Shown one piece after another: positions 20,930 to 31,299 of a DNA stretch of 64,000 nucleotides. Each line of letters starts with the position of its first letter. Position 1 is the first letter of the stretch. Origin of the DNA: Psococerastis gibbosa (taxonomy: Eukaryota > Arthropoda > Insecta > Psocodea > Psocidae); the NCBI GenBank assembly GCA_963971405.1, contig OZ020485.1, positions 46,869,469 to 46,933,468 on the forward strand, given 5' to 3'. Both the position numbers and the translations under genes were made by a program. The notes under the pieces are model-generated. The model saw only the letters and a list, made by a program, of their open reading frames with translations, was not told the origin of the DNA and made no database searches.

Positions 20930-22560
20930 GGAGCCTCAAGTGAGGAAACCTCACTCATTAATTTCATGACAACGACTTTCCCCTTAAGATTCCGCCTTTT
21001 TCTCAATTCCTATCCCATTTCTACCAACGCTCCCCCCCCCCTTTTTAGGACAGATCATATCGGGGTATTGGTGCTTTATCAATCTACGTTGTTTTTATCA
21101 TTAGTGCGTGTAATTTTCAAGCCACCAGATGTAAATGAAGGGAAGCTCACTCATTTATATCATGACAACGAGTGTCCTCTAAAGATTTCGCCTTTTTTCA
21201 ATTCCTATCCCATTTTCGCTGACTTCTTCCACCTTTTTTATGAGAAATCATATCGGTGTATTGGTGCTATGTCAATCTACGTTTTTTTTTAAATTTATTA
21301 TGTAAGTAGCGTCAATGCGTGTGATTTTCATACAATCAGATGTATATAAAAGGAAGCTCACTCATTTATAACATGACAACGAGTATTCTCAAAAGATTTC
21401 TGCTCTTTTCAATTCCTAACCAATTTCTGCGGACTTCTACCCACTTTTTTATGAGAGATCATACCTATCTTTGTATTGGTGTTATATCAATGTACGTTTG
21501 TCTTTTTATCTTTATTATTTTAGAGCCGTCAATGCATGTGATTTTCATACAATTAGATGTATATAAAAGGAAGCTCACTCATTTATTTCATGGCAACGAG
21601 TACTTTACTTGTATTGTATAATTTAACGGAAATATAGACAATATATTGTATTGTATTGTATCCCCTAAGGATTTCTCCTTTTTTCAATTCCTATCCCATT
21701 TTTGCCGACTTCTTCTCCCTTTCTTATGAGAGATCACATCGGTGTATTGGTGCTATGTCAATCTACGTTGGTTTTTTTTAAACATGTTTTATGTAAGTGG
21801 CGTCAATGCGTGTGATTTTCATACAATCCGATGTAAGAAAAAAGAAGCTCACTCACTTATTTCATGACGACGAGTATCCCCTGCAGATTTCTCCTTTTTT
21901 CAATTTCTATCCCATTTCTGCTGACTTCTATCCCCTATTTTATGAGAGATCATACCTATCGGTGTATTGGTGTTATATCAGTCTTTATATCTTTATTATT
22001 GCAGTGATGTCAATAATACAATCAGAAGTAAATAAAAGAAAGCTCACTCATTTATTTTATGACAACGAGTATCCCCTGAAGATTTTGCATTTTTTTAAAT
22101 TCCTGTCCCCTTTTCGCTGACTTCTCTCCCCTTTTTAGGAAAGATCAGATATCGGTGTTTATTGGGGCTATATCAATCAATATTGTTTCTAGCTCTATTG
22201 TAAATATTTACTGTGAAATTCGAGACTGTGTACAAAATACAATTGGCGTTGGTGTCCCACGGGAAGGGGGGTGGGGGACTGCGATTGGGTATTAATGCTT
22301 GTATTTTCATTCTGCCAGATGTTAATCAGGGAAATGTTACTCATTTATTTCACGACAACGACTTGCCTGGCCCTCAGGTTCCCGCCTTTTCTCAATTCCC
22401 ATCACATTTCTCCTGACGTCCTCCCTTTTTTTAAAGGAGATCATATCAGTATATTGGTGCTAGTTTATTCCAAGTTTTCCTTTTTGCTTCTAATTTTAAT
22501 TGCGTTAATATATTTTAAATTTTATAGCATTATAGACGTCAATAACGGAAAACCAAATTT
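20930..22560 (+). repeat. Satellite-like tandem array, about 200-bp unit, about 7 copies
   Basis: The marker CACTCATTTATTTCATGACA recurs with changes near 20952, 21147, 21358, 21577, 21850, 22047 and 22340, giving spacings of about 195-290 bp. Each unit also carries TTTTTCAATTCCTATCCCAT, ATGAGAGATCATA and GGTGTATTGGTGCTA-like blocks. Divergence between units is moderate and lengths vary by indels. Confidence 0.85.
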
Positions 22561-22634
22561 TAATTTGTTTTTCTCTTTACTAGCGCTTGCCTAAGCGGCA
22601 AGTGCCCTTTATGCTCACTTCATGACGTGAGGCC

Positions 22635-23220
22635 TTCGGTCTTGCACCTGGTGCTATACGAGATGACATTGAGTGCGAAATACCAGAGAACTATTCGTGA
22701 AGTTGTCATCAGTCACATGCCCCCAGTTTGGCAGACGCAGCGACAATTTGGCCTATGAATCTACGATCTCGCGTCTCGTTCACTTTGCCTACGCAGCCGA
22801 GCCTTCGACCTCGCACCTGGTGTTATACGCAGTGGGACAACAATTCATTGAGAGCCGTACAATACAGCTTAAGACAAGTTGTCATCAGCCACATGTCCCC
22901 AGTTTGGCAGACGCAGCGACAATTTGGCTATGAATCTACGATCTCGCGTCTCGTTCACTTTGCCTACGCAGCCAAGCCTTCGACCTCGCACCTGGTGTTA
23001 TACGCAGTGGGACAACAATTCATTGAGAGCCGTACAATACAGCTTAAGCCAAGTTGTCATCAGCCACATGCCCCCAGTCTGGCAGACGCAGCGACAATTT
23101 GGTCTATGAATCTACGATCTCGCGTCTCGTTCACTTTGCCTACGCAGCCGAGCCTTCGGCCTCGCACCTGGTGTTATACGCAGTGGGAGCCGTGCAATAC
23201 AGCTTAAGACAAATTGTCAT
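22635..23220 (+). repeat. Tandem array, 175-bp unit, about 3.5 copies
   Basis: AGTTGTCATCAGYCACATGY recurs near 22700, 22876 and 23052, with a further diverged start near 23209. Units are almost identical except that the last lacks about 20 bp (CAACAATTCATTGAGAGCC). 175 is not a multiple of three, so the open frames through it move between frames and are not genes. Confidence 0.9.
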
Positions 23221-23221
23221 A

Positions 23222-23502
23222 AGGCGGCTATTCCACCGGAAAATTTGCTTCACTAAAATTCACTTGTGTTTTAAGATTTTTTGTTTGTTTTATTTTAAGG
23301 AGACTATTATGTAGATATTTAACTTATCTATTATAAATTAAGTTATAATATTATAACTGATGTCTGCTACCATATTATAATTTAACGTATAATAGATTAA
23401 GTTAAGTATCTACATAATAGTCTCTTTAAAATGAAACAAACAAAAAATCTCAAAACACAAGTGAATTTTCGTGAAGCAAAAACGCCGGTGGAGTGGCCGC
23501 CT
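23222..23502. mobile_element. Foldback element, TA-flanked
   Basis: Two arms of about 125 bp are inverted copies. The left begins AGGCGGCTATTCCACCGG and the right ends with its complement CCGGTGGAGTGGCCGCCT. Both contain GAGACTATTATGTAGATA. TA dinucleotides flank the unit (23220-23221 and 23503-23504). The element sits at the right edge of the 175-bp array. The ATTCCACC motif near the tip is shared with the ends of the 8046-12029 element. Confidence 0.8.
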
Positions 23503-23565
23503 TAGCTACAAACACCAAGACCATATAAGGAGAGGATTCAGTAGGCACTTTGCTGGTGTGGTTTG

Positions 23566-23820
23566 TGGTCCAGCGGTTAAGACGTAAGAATTTTTGGACA
23601 TTGGCAAACTGGTATATGGTTTTTTTTAGGGAACAAGCATGGGCCGGTCACGGCAACATTAAGCTTTCTAAGCAAGACCGGAGTCATGCCCCACAAGTAG
23701 ACTGTAGACAAAACCATTCTAAAACACCCATGACTTCCGCACACACACACACACACCGACCAGCGCAAATACTCGGAAGAGTCCCGCGCCTTAAAAAAAA
23801 AATAAAAAATAAAAAATAAC
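23566..23820 (+). mobile_element. Possible SINE with poly-A tail
   Basis: GTGGTCCAGCGGTTAAGACG resembles a tRNA A-box region. The unit ends CGCGCCTTAAAAAAA after a CACACAC run. The LINE 3' end at 60900-61022 also has a CACACAC run and ends GGCGCTTAAAAAA, so the two may share a 3' end. No B box was found, so the SINE call is tentative. Confidence 0.4.
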
Positions 23821-24009
23821 TGGTATACGTTCTCGATGTCAACCTACACCGACTACAAGCGGTAATGGACAGAGACAAGCTCACCATTAACGCAATGAAA
23901 CAGGCGAAGGAAAACTGCTGAGTTACGCCAATGTCCATGTATACCAATTATGTTACCTCGGACTATGTTAAATTATGAGCAATAACACTTCTTTCTTCTT
24001 TCATTGCAG

Positions 24010-24180
24010 TTCCTCCAGACATCATTGACACAGAGACGAGCTCCGACGTGACAATCAAAGAGGAGCAGAACGCCACTTTGGTCTGCAGAGCGAAAGGTCA
24101 TCCCCCGCCTAGGATTGTCTGGAGGAGAGAAAACGGAGAGCTGTTAGAAATAAGGACGTCACCTAGAGATGTTCAGAGAG
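24010..24180 (+). CDS. DIP/lachesin-like IgSF gene: exon for first half of Ig2
   Basis: First recognised exon of a neural-type immunoglobulin gene of the Dpr-interacting protein/lachesin group. Preceded by TTCTTTCATTGCAG and followed by GTAATTAT. It starts with two bases of a Val codon and then PPDIIDTETSSDVTIKEEQN, LVCRAKGHPPPRIVWRREN: the PPDI entry to Ig2, the first Ig Cys and the core Trp. NAT is a potential N-glycosylation site. Family members are cell-surface proteins with three Ig domains that bind Dpr or related partners in the nervous system. The seven exons listed here join in one frame without a stop (304 codons including the stop), which strongly supports the model. Signal peptide and Ig1 exons were not found and probably lie left of the window or in unrecognised sequence before 24010. 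Confidence 0.9.
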
Positions 24181-24802
24181 GTAATTATTCCCGAACTATT
24201 CAAATCAATTCAATATATAAACAAAGCATATGCCCTACACAAATTTCCCTGGAATTATCTGTTAATGGCATTTGATACAGTGAATCGATGTGCCATGTTT
24301 AATGAAAATCGGAAAAATAGACCAAATTGTTTATACTTTTAATGTATTCCAGTTTGATGGCGGTTGAAATCCTAAATTATGTATCAATCGATGGCCAATT
24401 TTATTTATGTTCTTCTAATTTTATGCACACCTAAAACATCTCTTGAGTGAAAGAAAGTAGGCTACGTTATTTTCAAAAGTGGGACAAAGATGATCTCAGA
24501 CCTTAAATAACTAAAGACGCTTTGGTCCGATTTTCTTAGAGGCATCGTATACAATTTTAGTATTAGGTAGTAATTCAGAGTGCTACTGTTAGGATCTTCC
24601 CGTGATCTTCCTTACGCTAAGATTAAATTACTAATATATAAACTGACCTAAAAACTAATATAAAAGGACAAACTTATTATAAATTACTATATTATTAAAA
24701 TAAATATAAATTATAAATAACAATGATAATTATTATTTAAATCATTCTATTGTTTGCGTTAATCTCACTGTTGTTTTTTTTTTTGTTCTGTTGACTATGT
24801 AC
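24181..24802. other. Intron, start
   Basis: Non-coding, AT-rich intron sequence between the two Ig2 exons. 24755-24794 is the left flank of a dispersed repeat (see 7585-7790). Confidence 0.5.
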
Positions 24803-25107
24803 TAGGGCTCTATATTAGACAGGCATTGAGGCATTGTCATCCGCCATATTGTATCCATTATAAGTCTGGTGTATAAGCCATGCATTGGGTGTTTCCCTAT
24901 TTATTCTTAGAAATTTATCGTTTTTTATTTATTATTATTTAAAACAACGTGCTACCAGTTAGGGAAGTGTTTAATAAAAAAATACTAAAACGTGTATTAG
25001 TTTTTTTTCAATATTTTTCAATCTTTTACTTTTCTTACAATACTTACCATGTAGGAAATATGGGATACAACATGGCGGATGACAATACCCGGGTATATAG
25101 TGCCTTA
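24803..25107. mobile_element. hAT-type MITE, family 1, copy B, with perfect TSD
   Basis: Ends are TAGGGCTCTATA and, reverse-complemented, TAAGGCACTATA. An exact 8-bp duplication CTATGTAC lies at 24795-24802 and 25108-25115. It matches copy A (2016-2308) over its length. It lies within the Ig2 intron of the DIP-like gene, inside an older dispersed repeat that is uninterrupted at 7585-7790. Confidence 0.92.
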
Positions 25108-25115
25108 CTATGTAC

Positions 25116-26099
25116 CGTACAGTATTTTGGAAATTGTATTATTTTTTTGGGTTAGGCAGAAAAAGACTTTCTATTCATAAGTCTCGCCCCGTAAATACAA
25201 GACTCACAAAGAATATGAAAAACGAAACATATAGAATAAACAATGAAGACGATATACGTAGACTTCTAAAGTTATATCAGGCTCAGCAGTGTAGTTGCTC
25301 TTTCTGATTGACCATGACCCATCAGCCCCGGTTCTACAGACTTTCTAATAACGTATAATACGATATACACCACATAAAGGGCTATTCAATAGCTTAAAAT
25401 TATTCAGTGCTAGCAGATTTGAACAAAGGCAACTGTTGGTCACATTAATTGCTACAAGAAACTTGGGAGCAGTAAGCCACCGCGTCAACAACTTGTGCAC
25501 CGATTCATCTTGGGAAGACTTTCAAGCCCGCGGGGGGGGGGGGGGGTGAACTTAATTATATGCCTCCTTGAATCCTGCCGACCTTTGGTTGCCCCCATTC
25601 ATAAAACACCCTTGAAGAGCAAGCCACCCCGCAGCGGGTTAACCCTAATTCTAGTTTCTATTGCTGACTTTGCTGTCTCGTTGGCGATATACAAAATTAT
25701 GTATCTATTCAATAGTGATTGCACGTACTGTATACGAGCGTGCTATAGGTTTAAGAGCACCCCCGGAGTACCCCCATCATACACGTTGTTAGTACAAAGT
25801 ATCGATAGTATACACGTAGATCCCAATCAATCTATATGAAAAACCGAATCAGAGCACTTGAAATGTGGATATACAGACGAATGCAGGAATGCTGCGCAGT
25901 GCCGGGTTTGCCTATGGGGCCAAGAGGGCCCTCACATTAAAGGGCCCCCCACAAAAATTCGTAAAAAATCGCAATAGATTAAAAAAACTAAAGCAAATAA
26001 ATAAACTTGTCGAAATATTTGGCGGGAAATTGGAACGTGCCGTGGCATTAATGATTAATCGCCTTACTCTATTCAAGTCTATTTTGCATCCTGATTCTC
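25116..26099. other. Intron; repeat right flank then nothing recognised
   Basis: 25116-25203 continues the repeat split by the MITE (TCTCGCCCCGTAAATACAAG). The rest is non-coding, with a G run at about 25531-25547. Confidence 0.5.
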
Positions 26100-26107
26100 T
26101 ATGTCAT

Positions 26108-26505
26108 CAGGCGCGGATCTAGAATGAGACCAAGGAGGGGGCTAAGTGAAATTTTTTGAAAAATAGGGCTGAAATATTGGGGTCTTACGCATTTTCAGAG
26201 CAATAAGGTTTCTATATAATATAATATAATATAATATAATAATCTTTATTTATTCTTTAAGTACAACAGTTACAATTTAATTACATTTGGAAGGGGAGCC
26301 CAAAGGACAAGTCCCGTGCTGGGCCCCCCTTTTACAAAAGGAATTAATACAATTGAGCACAAGGAAGGCCCGGGGGTCTCCCCCGGGAGAAAATTTGCGG
26401 AAAGTAGGACTGAAATAGTGTGGTTTTACGCATTTTGAGGAACCTAATGGGGGGGGGGGGGCTATAGCCCCCATAGCCCCCCCCCCCCCCGTAGATCCGC
26501 GCCTG
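26108..26505. mobile_element. hAT-type MITE (CAGGCGCGGATCTA) with internal insert
   Basis: Left end CAGGCGCGGATCTAG, right end complement CAGGCGCGGATCTAC. An exact TSD TATGTCAT lies at 26100-26107 and 26506-26513. The ACGCATTTT block is present twice (near 26190 and 26428). Between them is a TATAA microsatellite and a segment with CCCGTGCTGGGCCCCC, also seen at 28382-28400, which looks like a second element inserted in the MITE. Long G/C runs lie inside the right end. Located in the Ig2 intron. Confidence 0.88.
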
Positions 26506-26513
26506 TATGTCAT

Positions 26514-27258
26514 AAATGATAGTGGAATATTCGTGAAATTCTGGTACACGACATTTCTGCCCGAGAAAGAGCCCCCACACCTCACAAGGCCAAACCCGGC
26601 ACTGATGCTGCGCATATTTTGGAGAGATGGTGTCTCTAATGCTGAGTGCTGAGGCCCTGAGGTTAATTAATGCAGCAGCTGTGCTGCAGCTGATTGTTTA
26701 AAAAAAACGTACACTAATATTAGTACTTTGGCTACGTGATGTTTTTTTAATGTTAAATCGCATACAAACAATATAATGAATGTATCCGATTAACCTCTTC
26801 AATCGCCTTACTAAGTCACGTAATAGGTGCTTGTGTCGAGTTACGACACGTCTCCGACCGCAAGATGTGTAGATACTCGCACAAGTACACGCATGCTACC
26901 ACCTTGCCACCGAAGTCACTGTGGAACTAAGAATATCGCCTTCTGCATCTTTTAATCCAGGGGAAGATAAAATGACTGAAAGCTCCCTGCAGAAGAAGAA
27001 ACCTTGCAGACATGAGAATTGCCAATCTTGGCTAGAAGATGAATATATGAAGAAGTTAAAAAAGAGAAGAAGAAGAAGAAGAAGAAGAAGAAGAAAATGA
27101 TCGGAGAGCCGTGAAAAATATCAGTAGCTTGGATGAAATGCTCCTCTAGATTTCGATATTTAATCAGCTTTCAACCAAACAATAAATGTTTGTCCTTGAC
27201 TTACTGTACCTAGGTGGTAGAGGCGGCGTTAAACTATTGTCCTTTTTTTGTTTTCCAG
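26514..27258. other. Intron; dispersed repeat and (AAG)n tract
   Basis: About 26755-26935 matches 51565-51745 (AATGAATGTATCC, GAGTTACGACACGTCTCCGA, CGCACAAGTACA) and in part 39235-39300 reversed. 27060-27098 is an AAG run. The polypyrimidine-rich acceptor precedes the exon at 27259. Confidence 0.6.
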
Positions 27259-27387
27259 TGGAAAGTTTTTCGGGGGAGCTTCTATCACTGACTAGGGTAA
27301 TGAGGAGTCACATGGGGGCATACCTCTGCATCGCTTCCAATGACGTGCCGCCGGCCGTCAGCAAAAGGGTCATTTTAAACGTTAATT
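27259..27387 (+). CDS. DIP/lachesin-like gene: exon for second half of Ig2
   Basis: Acceptor TTGTTTTCCAG, donor GTGAGTAT. It encodes ESFSGELLSLTRVMRSHMGA, YLCIASNDVPPAVSKRVILN: the L-L-V-R--MGAYLC Ig strand-F signature with the second Cys, and the VPP-VSKR edge typical of DIP and lachesin Ig2. Phase 1 at both ends joins the 24010 and 27868 exons without a stop. The intron before it is about 3.1 kb. Confidence 0.92.
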
Positions 27388-27867
27388 GTGAGTATTTTCC
27401 TAATATTTTGTAACCGCTGAAAAAATCACATGCAACACCATAGAACAGAGTTGAAGAGGACTAATTAATTTAGCCTATTATAAAGGATACCGAATGTCTA
27501 GGTACTACTTTGGCCACCCCTAGACTACCCATAGGCCTGTAATTTTCAGTTCAAAGAATGAAAGAAAATAGTCTTTATTTCCACACTGGGCGAATTGGGC
27601 GACTTTTGGGCTTTTCAGTCCACTCTCGCAGTTAACCCACATAGTGTATTGGACATGTAAAAAATATTAATACCACTTTCAATCGAATGTTAGTTGGACT
27701 GAACAATTGCCATGTTTTCAGACTATGCTATGGAGGCCATGCAAAGCAGGCGGGTCATTCTAGATAAGTGTGGAGGGGCTCACTCTGCGATATTATAATT
27801 GGTTATACTCGTAGATAGTTATAGTCCAATAGAACAATTAGTAAGTATTTATTTATCCATATTTCAG

Positions 27868-28006
27868 TTGCTCCCTCTGTGAAGATTCCAAACCAACTTC
27901 TAGGCGCTCCTATAAGAACAGACGTTCTTCTAGAGTGTCACATCGAAGCTTTTCCAAATACCATCAATTATTGGATCAAGGACAGGGATGAAATGCTACT
28001 ACATGG
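27868..28006 (+). CDS. DIP/lachesin-like gene: exon for first half of Ig3
   Basis: Acceptor ATATTTCAG, donor GTAAGTTA. It encodes APSVKIPNQLLGAPIRTDV, LLECHIEAFPNTINYWIKD. P-QL-GAP--TDV--EC--EA-P--I-YW is a strong DIP/lachesin Ig3 signature. Ends in phase 2 within a Gly codon. The donor and the following intron start are partly duplicated 165 bp downstream (see findings). Confidence 0.93.
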
Positions 28007-28225
28007 GTAAGTTAACTATCTAGTGACGAAACGTTCGGAGGCTAGGGAGTTCAGGTGGGTATTGGATGCTGACTTTGTGGGGAGCGTGTAATAAATTCCC
28101 TTGATGAGTTTCTGGGGAGTATGTTATTTGTCTACTGCCTAGTACTTATATCGTAGCTTCGTATTGAATGGGTAAGCTAACTATATTAAAAGGAAACGTT
28201 CGGAGGCTAGGGAGTTCAGGCCTGG
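28007..28225. repeat. Tandem duplication spanning the exon donor
   Basis: ATGGGTAAGTTAACTAT at 28003 and ATGGGTAAGCTAACTAT at 28168 are followed by near-identical AAACGTTCGGAGGCTAGGGA blocks. The offset is 165 bp. The copy includes the last bases of the exon and its 5' splice site. Confidence 0.85.
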
Positions 28226-28914
28226 GGAAACATATTTATTTCTGTTAAGTCAGCAGCAACAACTTTAGTCAACGGTTACAGTAAATAAAGTATTCACATT
28301 ATAATAATTTTTTAATTATAATTATTCAAACATTATTACAATTGCATAATTATTAATATTATATTTGCAAAGGACTGGTTCCCGTGCTGGGCCCCCTTCA
28401 AATTAAAAAAAAACTAAATCTAAAATGAAACCTATCCTTAAAAAAATTAAAATTAAAAGGCAACTTAAGTAGAATAAGAACGAGTAAGTAACATTAAGGG
28501 TAATAAATAATTGTTTATCATTCTTTAGAAATATTTGTAGGCTAATTGCTGGTAAGAAGATATGCCCTTATGGACATTTTATCGAACATTCTTCAGACAC
28601 ACCCCCATATTCATCTATGAGATTTCTAATGTAAAATGTTGTTTAGAGTTGAACTTGAGCAATTTAAAAACCGCTAAAATGTTCATCTAGCCGGTGAAAA
28701 ACCCCGACAGTTAATGTACTGTACTCTGTTGAACTCTGGCATGGGGAGGGGGGGGGGGGAGAGGTTGGCCTGACAGGTTTGCCCCTAACTTGACAAGACA
28801 AGCCCTCTTCTGCTCTAATTCAAAACGGCATTCAATGTCATGCTCCTGTTACTGGCTACGCCTTTGCTGTTGTATAATACAGTATTAAACAGGGCCATGT
28901 GGACGATAAGAATT
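28226..28914. other. Intron; retroposon-like 3' end at 28300-28420, otherwise nothing recognised
   Basis: 28382-28400 shares CCCGTGCTGGGCCCCC with the insert in the 26108 MITE. A G run lies at 28746-28760, and TACTGGCTACGCCTTTG at about 28850-28867 looks like an orphan MITE right end. Confidence 0.45.
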
Positions 28915-29043
28915 TTTAGGATTCACTAAACGTCATCAGTGACGATATTTTTATGTTTTTATGTGATATTTTACAAAGTTAACTCTCGGTATAATGTGTT
29001 CAAAATATTACAAAGTAACAGAGGAGACGATTTTATATATTTT
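28915..29043 (-). repeat. Penelope-like terminal repeat
   Basis: The minus strand reads TTTGTAATATTTTGAACACA, matching 17467-17606 and 46020-46100, and ends near ATATCGTCACTGATGACG. It is directly followed by AGGAAGATTCATCTACC, as at 17608. Confidence 0.5.
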
Positions 29044-29045
29044 TT

Positions 29046-29230
29046 AGGAAGATTCATCTACCTATTGAGACGGCGACCAATGTTCGACTTCCGGAAACAA
29101 CTTTTCATTTCATGACCCCCTGAGCATAAAACCACCCTTCGTTCAAATTTTATATATATGCATGCATGCATATAATTATGTATGTACACATGTATATCGC
29201 ATTTAGGAAACACTCTTACTTCCATAAATA
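29046..29230 (+). repeat. Dispersed repeat, partial copy of the 42411/44153 family
   Basis: GATTCATCTACCTATTGAGA, CGACCAATGTTCG, TTTCATTTCATGACCCCCTG and AGGAAACAC are all found in the same order in the inverted pair at 42411-44692. Ends in TA-rich simple sequence. Confidence 0.7.
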
Positions 29231-29354
29231 TTATATATTTATAAATATATATGTATATATACAGTAAATCACAACCATACAACACGATACATACAAACAC
29301 AACCATTAATACAAGTCAGACCCAAAACTACATTAATACAGAGGCAAACAGAAT

Positions 29355-29600
29355 TCACTGGATTACATTACGACAACAAACTTCCCCTTGAGATTAAAAC
29401 AGCTAAAAATGTATCCATCTTCAAAAGAAATTTAGAGAAATGGCTGAGAACAGAAATTAATTACTAACAAACATTACTAATTGAATTAACTTTTACTAAC
29501 TTACTAACTATCTACTGATACAACTACTAATACAACTAACCTGATTAATCCTACTAACCAATAATTAATTAATTATTTAACTATTGTATTGTATTGCGAT
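29355..29600 (+). pseudogene. CR1-like LINE, RT C-terminus
   Basis: The frame reads DNKLPLEIKTAKNVSIFKRN, LEKWLRTEINY and a stop at about 29465. YN-LP-EIK----F--LK-WL is the standard end of CR1-like LINE proteins. A TA-rich 3' untranslated stretch follows. Truncated at the 5' end, on the + strand inside the Ig3 intron. Confidence 0.7.
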
Positions 29601-29639
29601 TGAATTGCATGTACAGTTTAACCGTAACCGAAACCGCAC

Positions 29640-30335
29640 ACGGGCTGACTGAAGCCTTGCGGTACTTCATGGACATGGCAAAATCAAACCACATGAGAAT
29701 TTTTCTCTGAATAATCCAAATTATGGCTACATTCAGAAGCCCGTATTCTCTAACATGATGCTTTACAGGGGCTATGTAATCCTATCCCACTGCAGCAATG
29801 GAGATAGTACTGGACTTCCCACCCCTCCATGTTGCAGTGGAAACTTCTGCAGAAATGGCATTACTAGTAGTGGAAGGGCAATTAAGAGAGACTCAGCCTC
29901 TCTGACTACGTCTGACCACTGCCTGGATATGCCAAGCGATAGAATCCATCCAAAATACTGTTTTAGGAGGGAATTCGAAACTATATTAGGGACAATGAAA
30001 GAATGCTGCGAATCAGCAGGAATTCTCAATAGTCACACAATCAAGTGGTATACTGATGGCTCTAGGCTAGGAAGTACCAAACCAAGAACAGGCCTTGGCG
30101 TCTTTGGTCCTGGGGTTAAATATCTGGAGTCTCTTAGGGAGACAACTATAGTCTTGCAGATTCTGCAATGAAGGTGCGGAGGACCTGCGATGCGATGCGA
30201 TGCAATCGCACGAAGAGCAGCATGCTCGGAAAGCTTGCAGTTACATGTAAAAGACCTACCACTTCTGAATCCCCTCAAGATCCTGGCTCTCGTGAGGGAG
30301 ATAGGCCTCGAGAAAGTGATGTAGAAGTGATGTAG
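29640..30335 (+). pseudogene. LINE RNase H start fused to C-terminus (internal deletion)
   Basis: Frames give LPPLHVAV, AEMALL and REFETILG. Then IKWYTDGSRLGSTKPRTGLG starts RNase H with its first catalytic Asp, and GVFGPGVKYLESL follows. Sequence then jumps to CRFCNEGAEDL and LPLLNPLKILALVREIGLE, the post-RNase H tail. Most of RNase H is missing, so an internal deletion joined the two parts near 30150. Ends before a poly-A run at 30410-30429. Confidence 0.7.
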
Positions 30336-30587
30336 ATACTTTGTTGTAGGGGGCACAATAGGCCAATAGGCTTAAGTGCACACAGGTAACACCTGTACCC
30401 CAACTTATATAAAAAAAAAAAAAAAAAAAGCCTTGCGGTATATGATTTTATTGTATCAATAATCAATATAATGTATTGTACTGTATCAATATAAAATAAT
30501 GTAGTAATATAATATATAAATATCACCTCTACGTGGTTCTACTAAGACAAACATAGGCACCCGATCTCCCGATACGACTGTTTTAAT

Positions 30588-30757
30588 AAGCCAAGGGGGG
30601 TTCATGGGGGTTCAACCCCCCCCCCCCCCGAAATAAAATGGCTTGACACTATATAAAAATCGGATTTTGAGAGGAAAAATAAAAACTACTATGTAATATC
30701 CAATGAAATTTCTGAACCCCCCCCCTCCCACCGAAAAAAATCCTGGCTACGGCCTTG
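30588..30757. mobile_element. hAT-type MITE, poly-C class
   Basis: Exact TSD GTTTTAAT at 30580-30587 and 30758-30765. The reverse-complemented right end is CAAGGCCGTAGCCAGG. The left end AAGCCAAGGGGGG appears to have lost several bases of the repeat. C runs lie inside both ends. Confidence 0.75.
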
Positions 30758-31137
30758 GTTTTAATTAATTCAAATTTATTTATTGTTTTTTCCAATATTT
30801 TAATACATATTAACACACTGAGGGTGAAGATAAATTCAACGAATCAGATGAGATAACTTAAATTGGTCGAACCGTTTACAAGTTTGTATGTATATTAATC
30901 CAGCCCGACTTTGCTTTATGGGTTTTGAAGGTATTATAACATGGCACAAAGTCTGCGGGCCTACTATGTCGTCTGGTATTTACTTTTTCATGGGGTTAAA
31001 AATGTAAATGAAACAATTTTGAAGAGCACTTTCCATTATAAAATTATCTTGTTTACATCTTTAACCCATAGGTTAAGATTGAAAATAATTGCCATAGTAG
31101 TCCCACGGGTGCTGTTGTATATTCGTAGGTGAGAAGC

Positions 31138-31258
31138 GACATTCGAACCCGCCAAATGTTTTTTTGAATCTTGAACCTGCTACGTCTGTTATGACCAGTC
31201 ATAACAGACGTAGCAAGTGTCGCCTGAAATAATTTCTTTTTGGCGGGAATCGAATACG
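31138..31258. repeat. Near-perfect palindrome with tRNA-like arms
   Basis: A perfect 17-bp inverted repeat, GCTACGTCTGTTATGAC and its complement, is separated by 2 bases (31179-31214). The outer arms ATTCGAACCCGCCAAA and TTTTGGCGGGAATCGAAT are also complementary. The outer arms resemble the T-arm/3' end of a tRNA gene in opposite orientations. Confidence 0.8.
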
Positions 31259-31299
31259 TCCCGTCTCTCTCATATATACAGTGTGGGGTACCTACCCAC

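Noticed and set aside
20930..23220. Possible CRISPR-like array
   Set aside because: Repeat units are about 175-200 bp with no short repeat/spacer alternation, and the genome is eukaryotic.
22673..23314. Overlapping frames with repeated peptides
   Set aside because: They follow the 175-bp tandem unit, which is not a multiple of three; no start, splice or family evidence.
1..24009. Search for the Ig1 and signal-peptide exons of the DIP-like gene
   Set aside because: No W-DRD/YMCQ-type Ig1 signature was recognised in this interval; they probably lie to the left of the window, though a diverged exon could have been missed.
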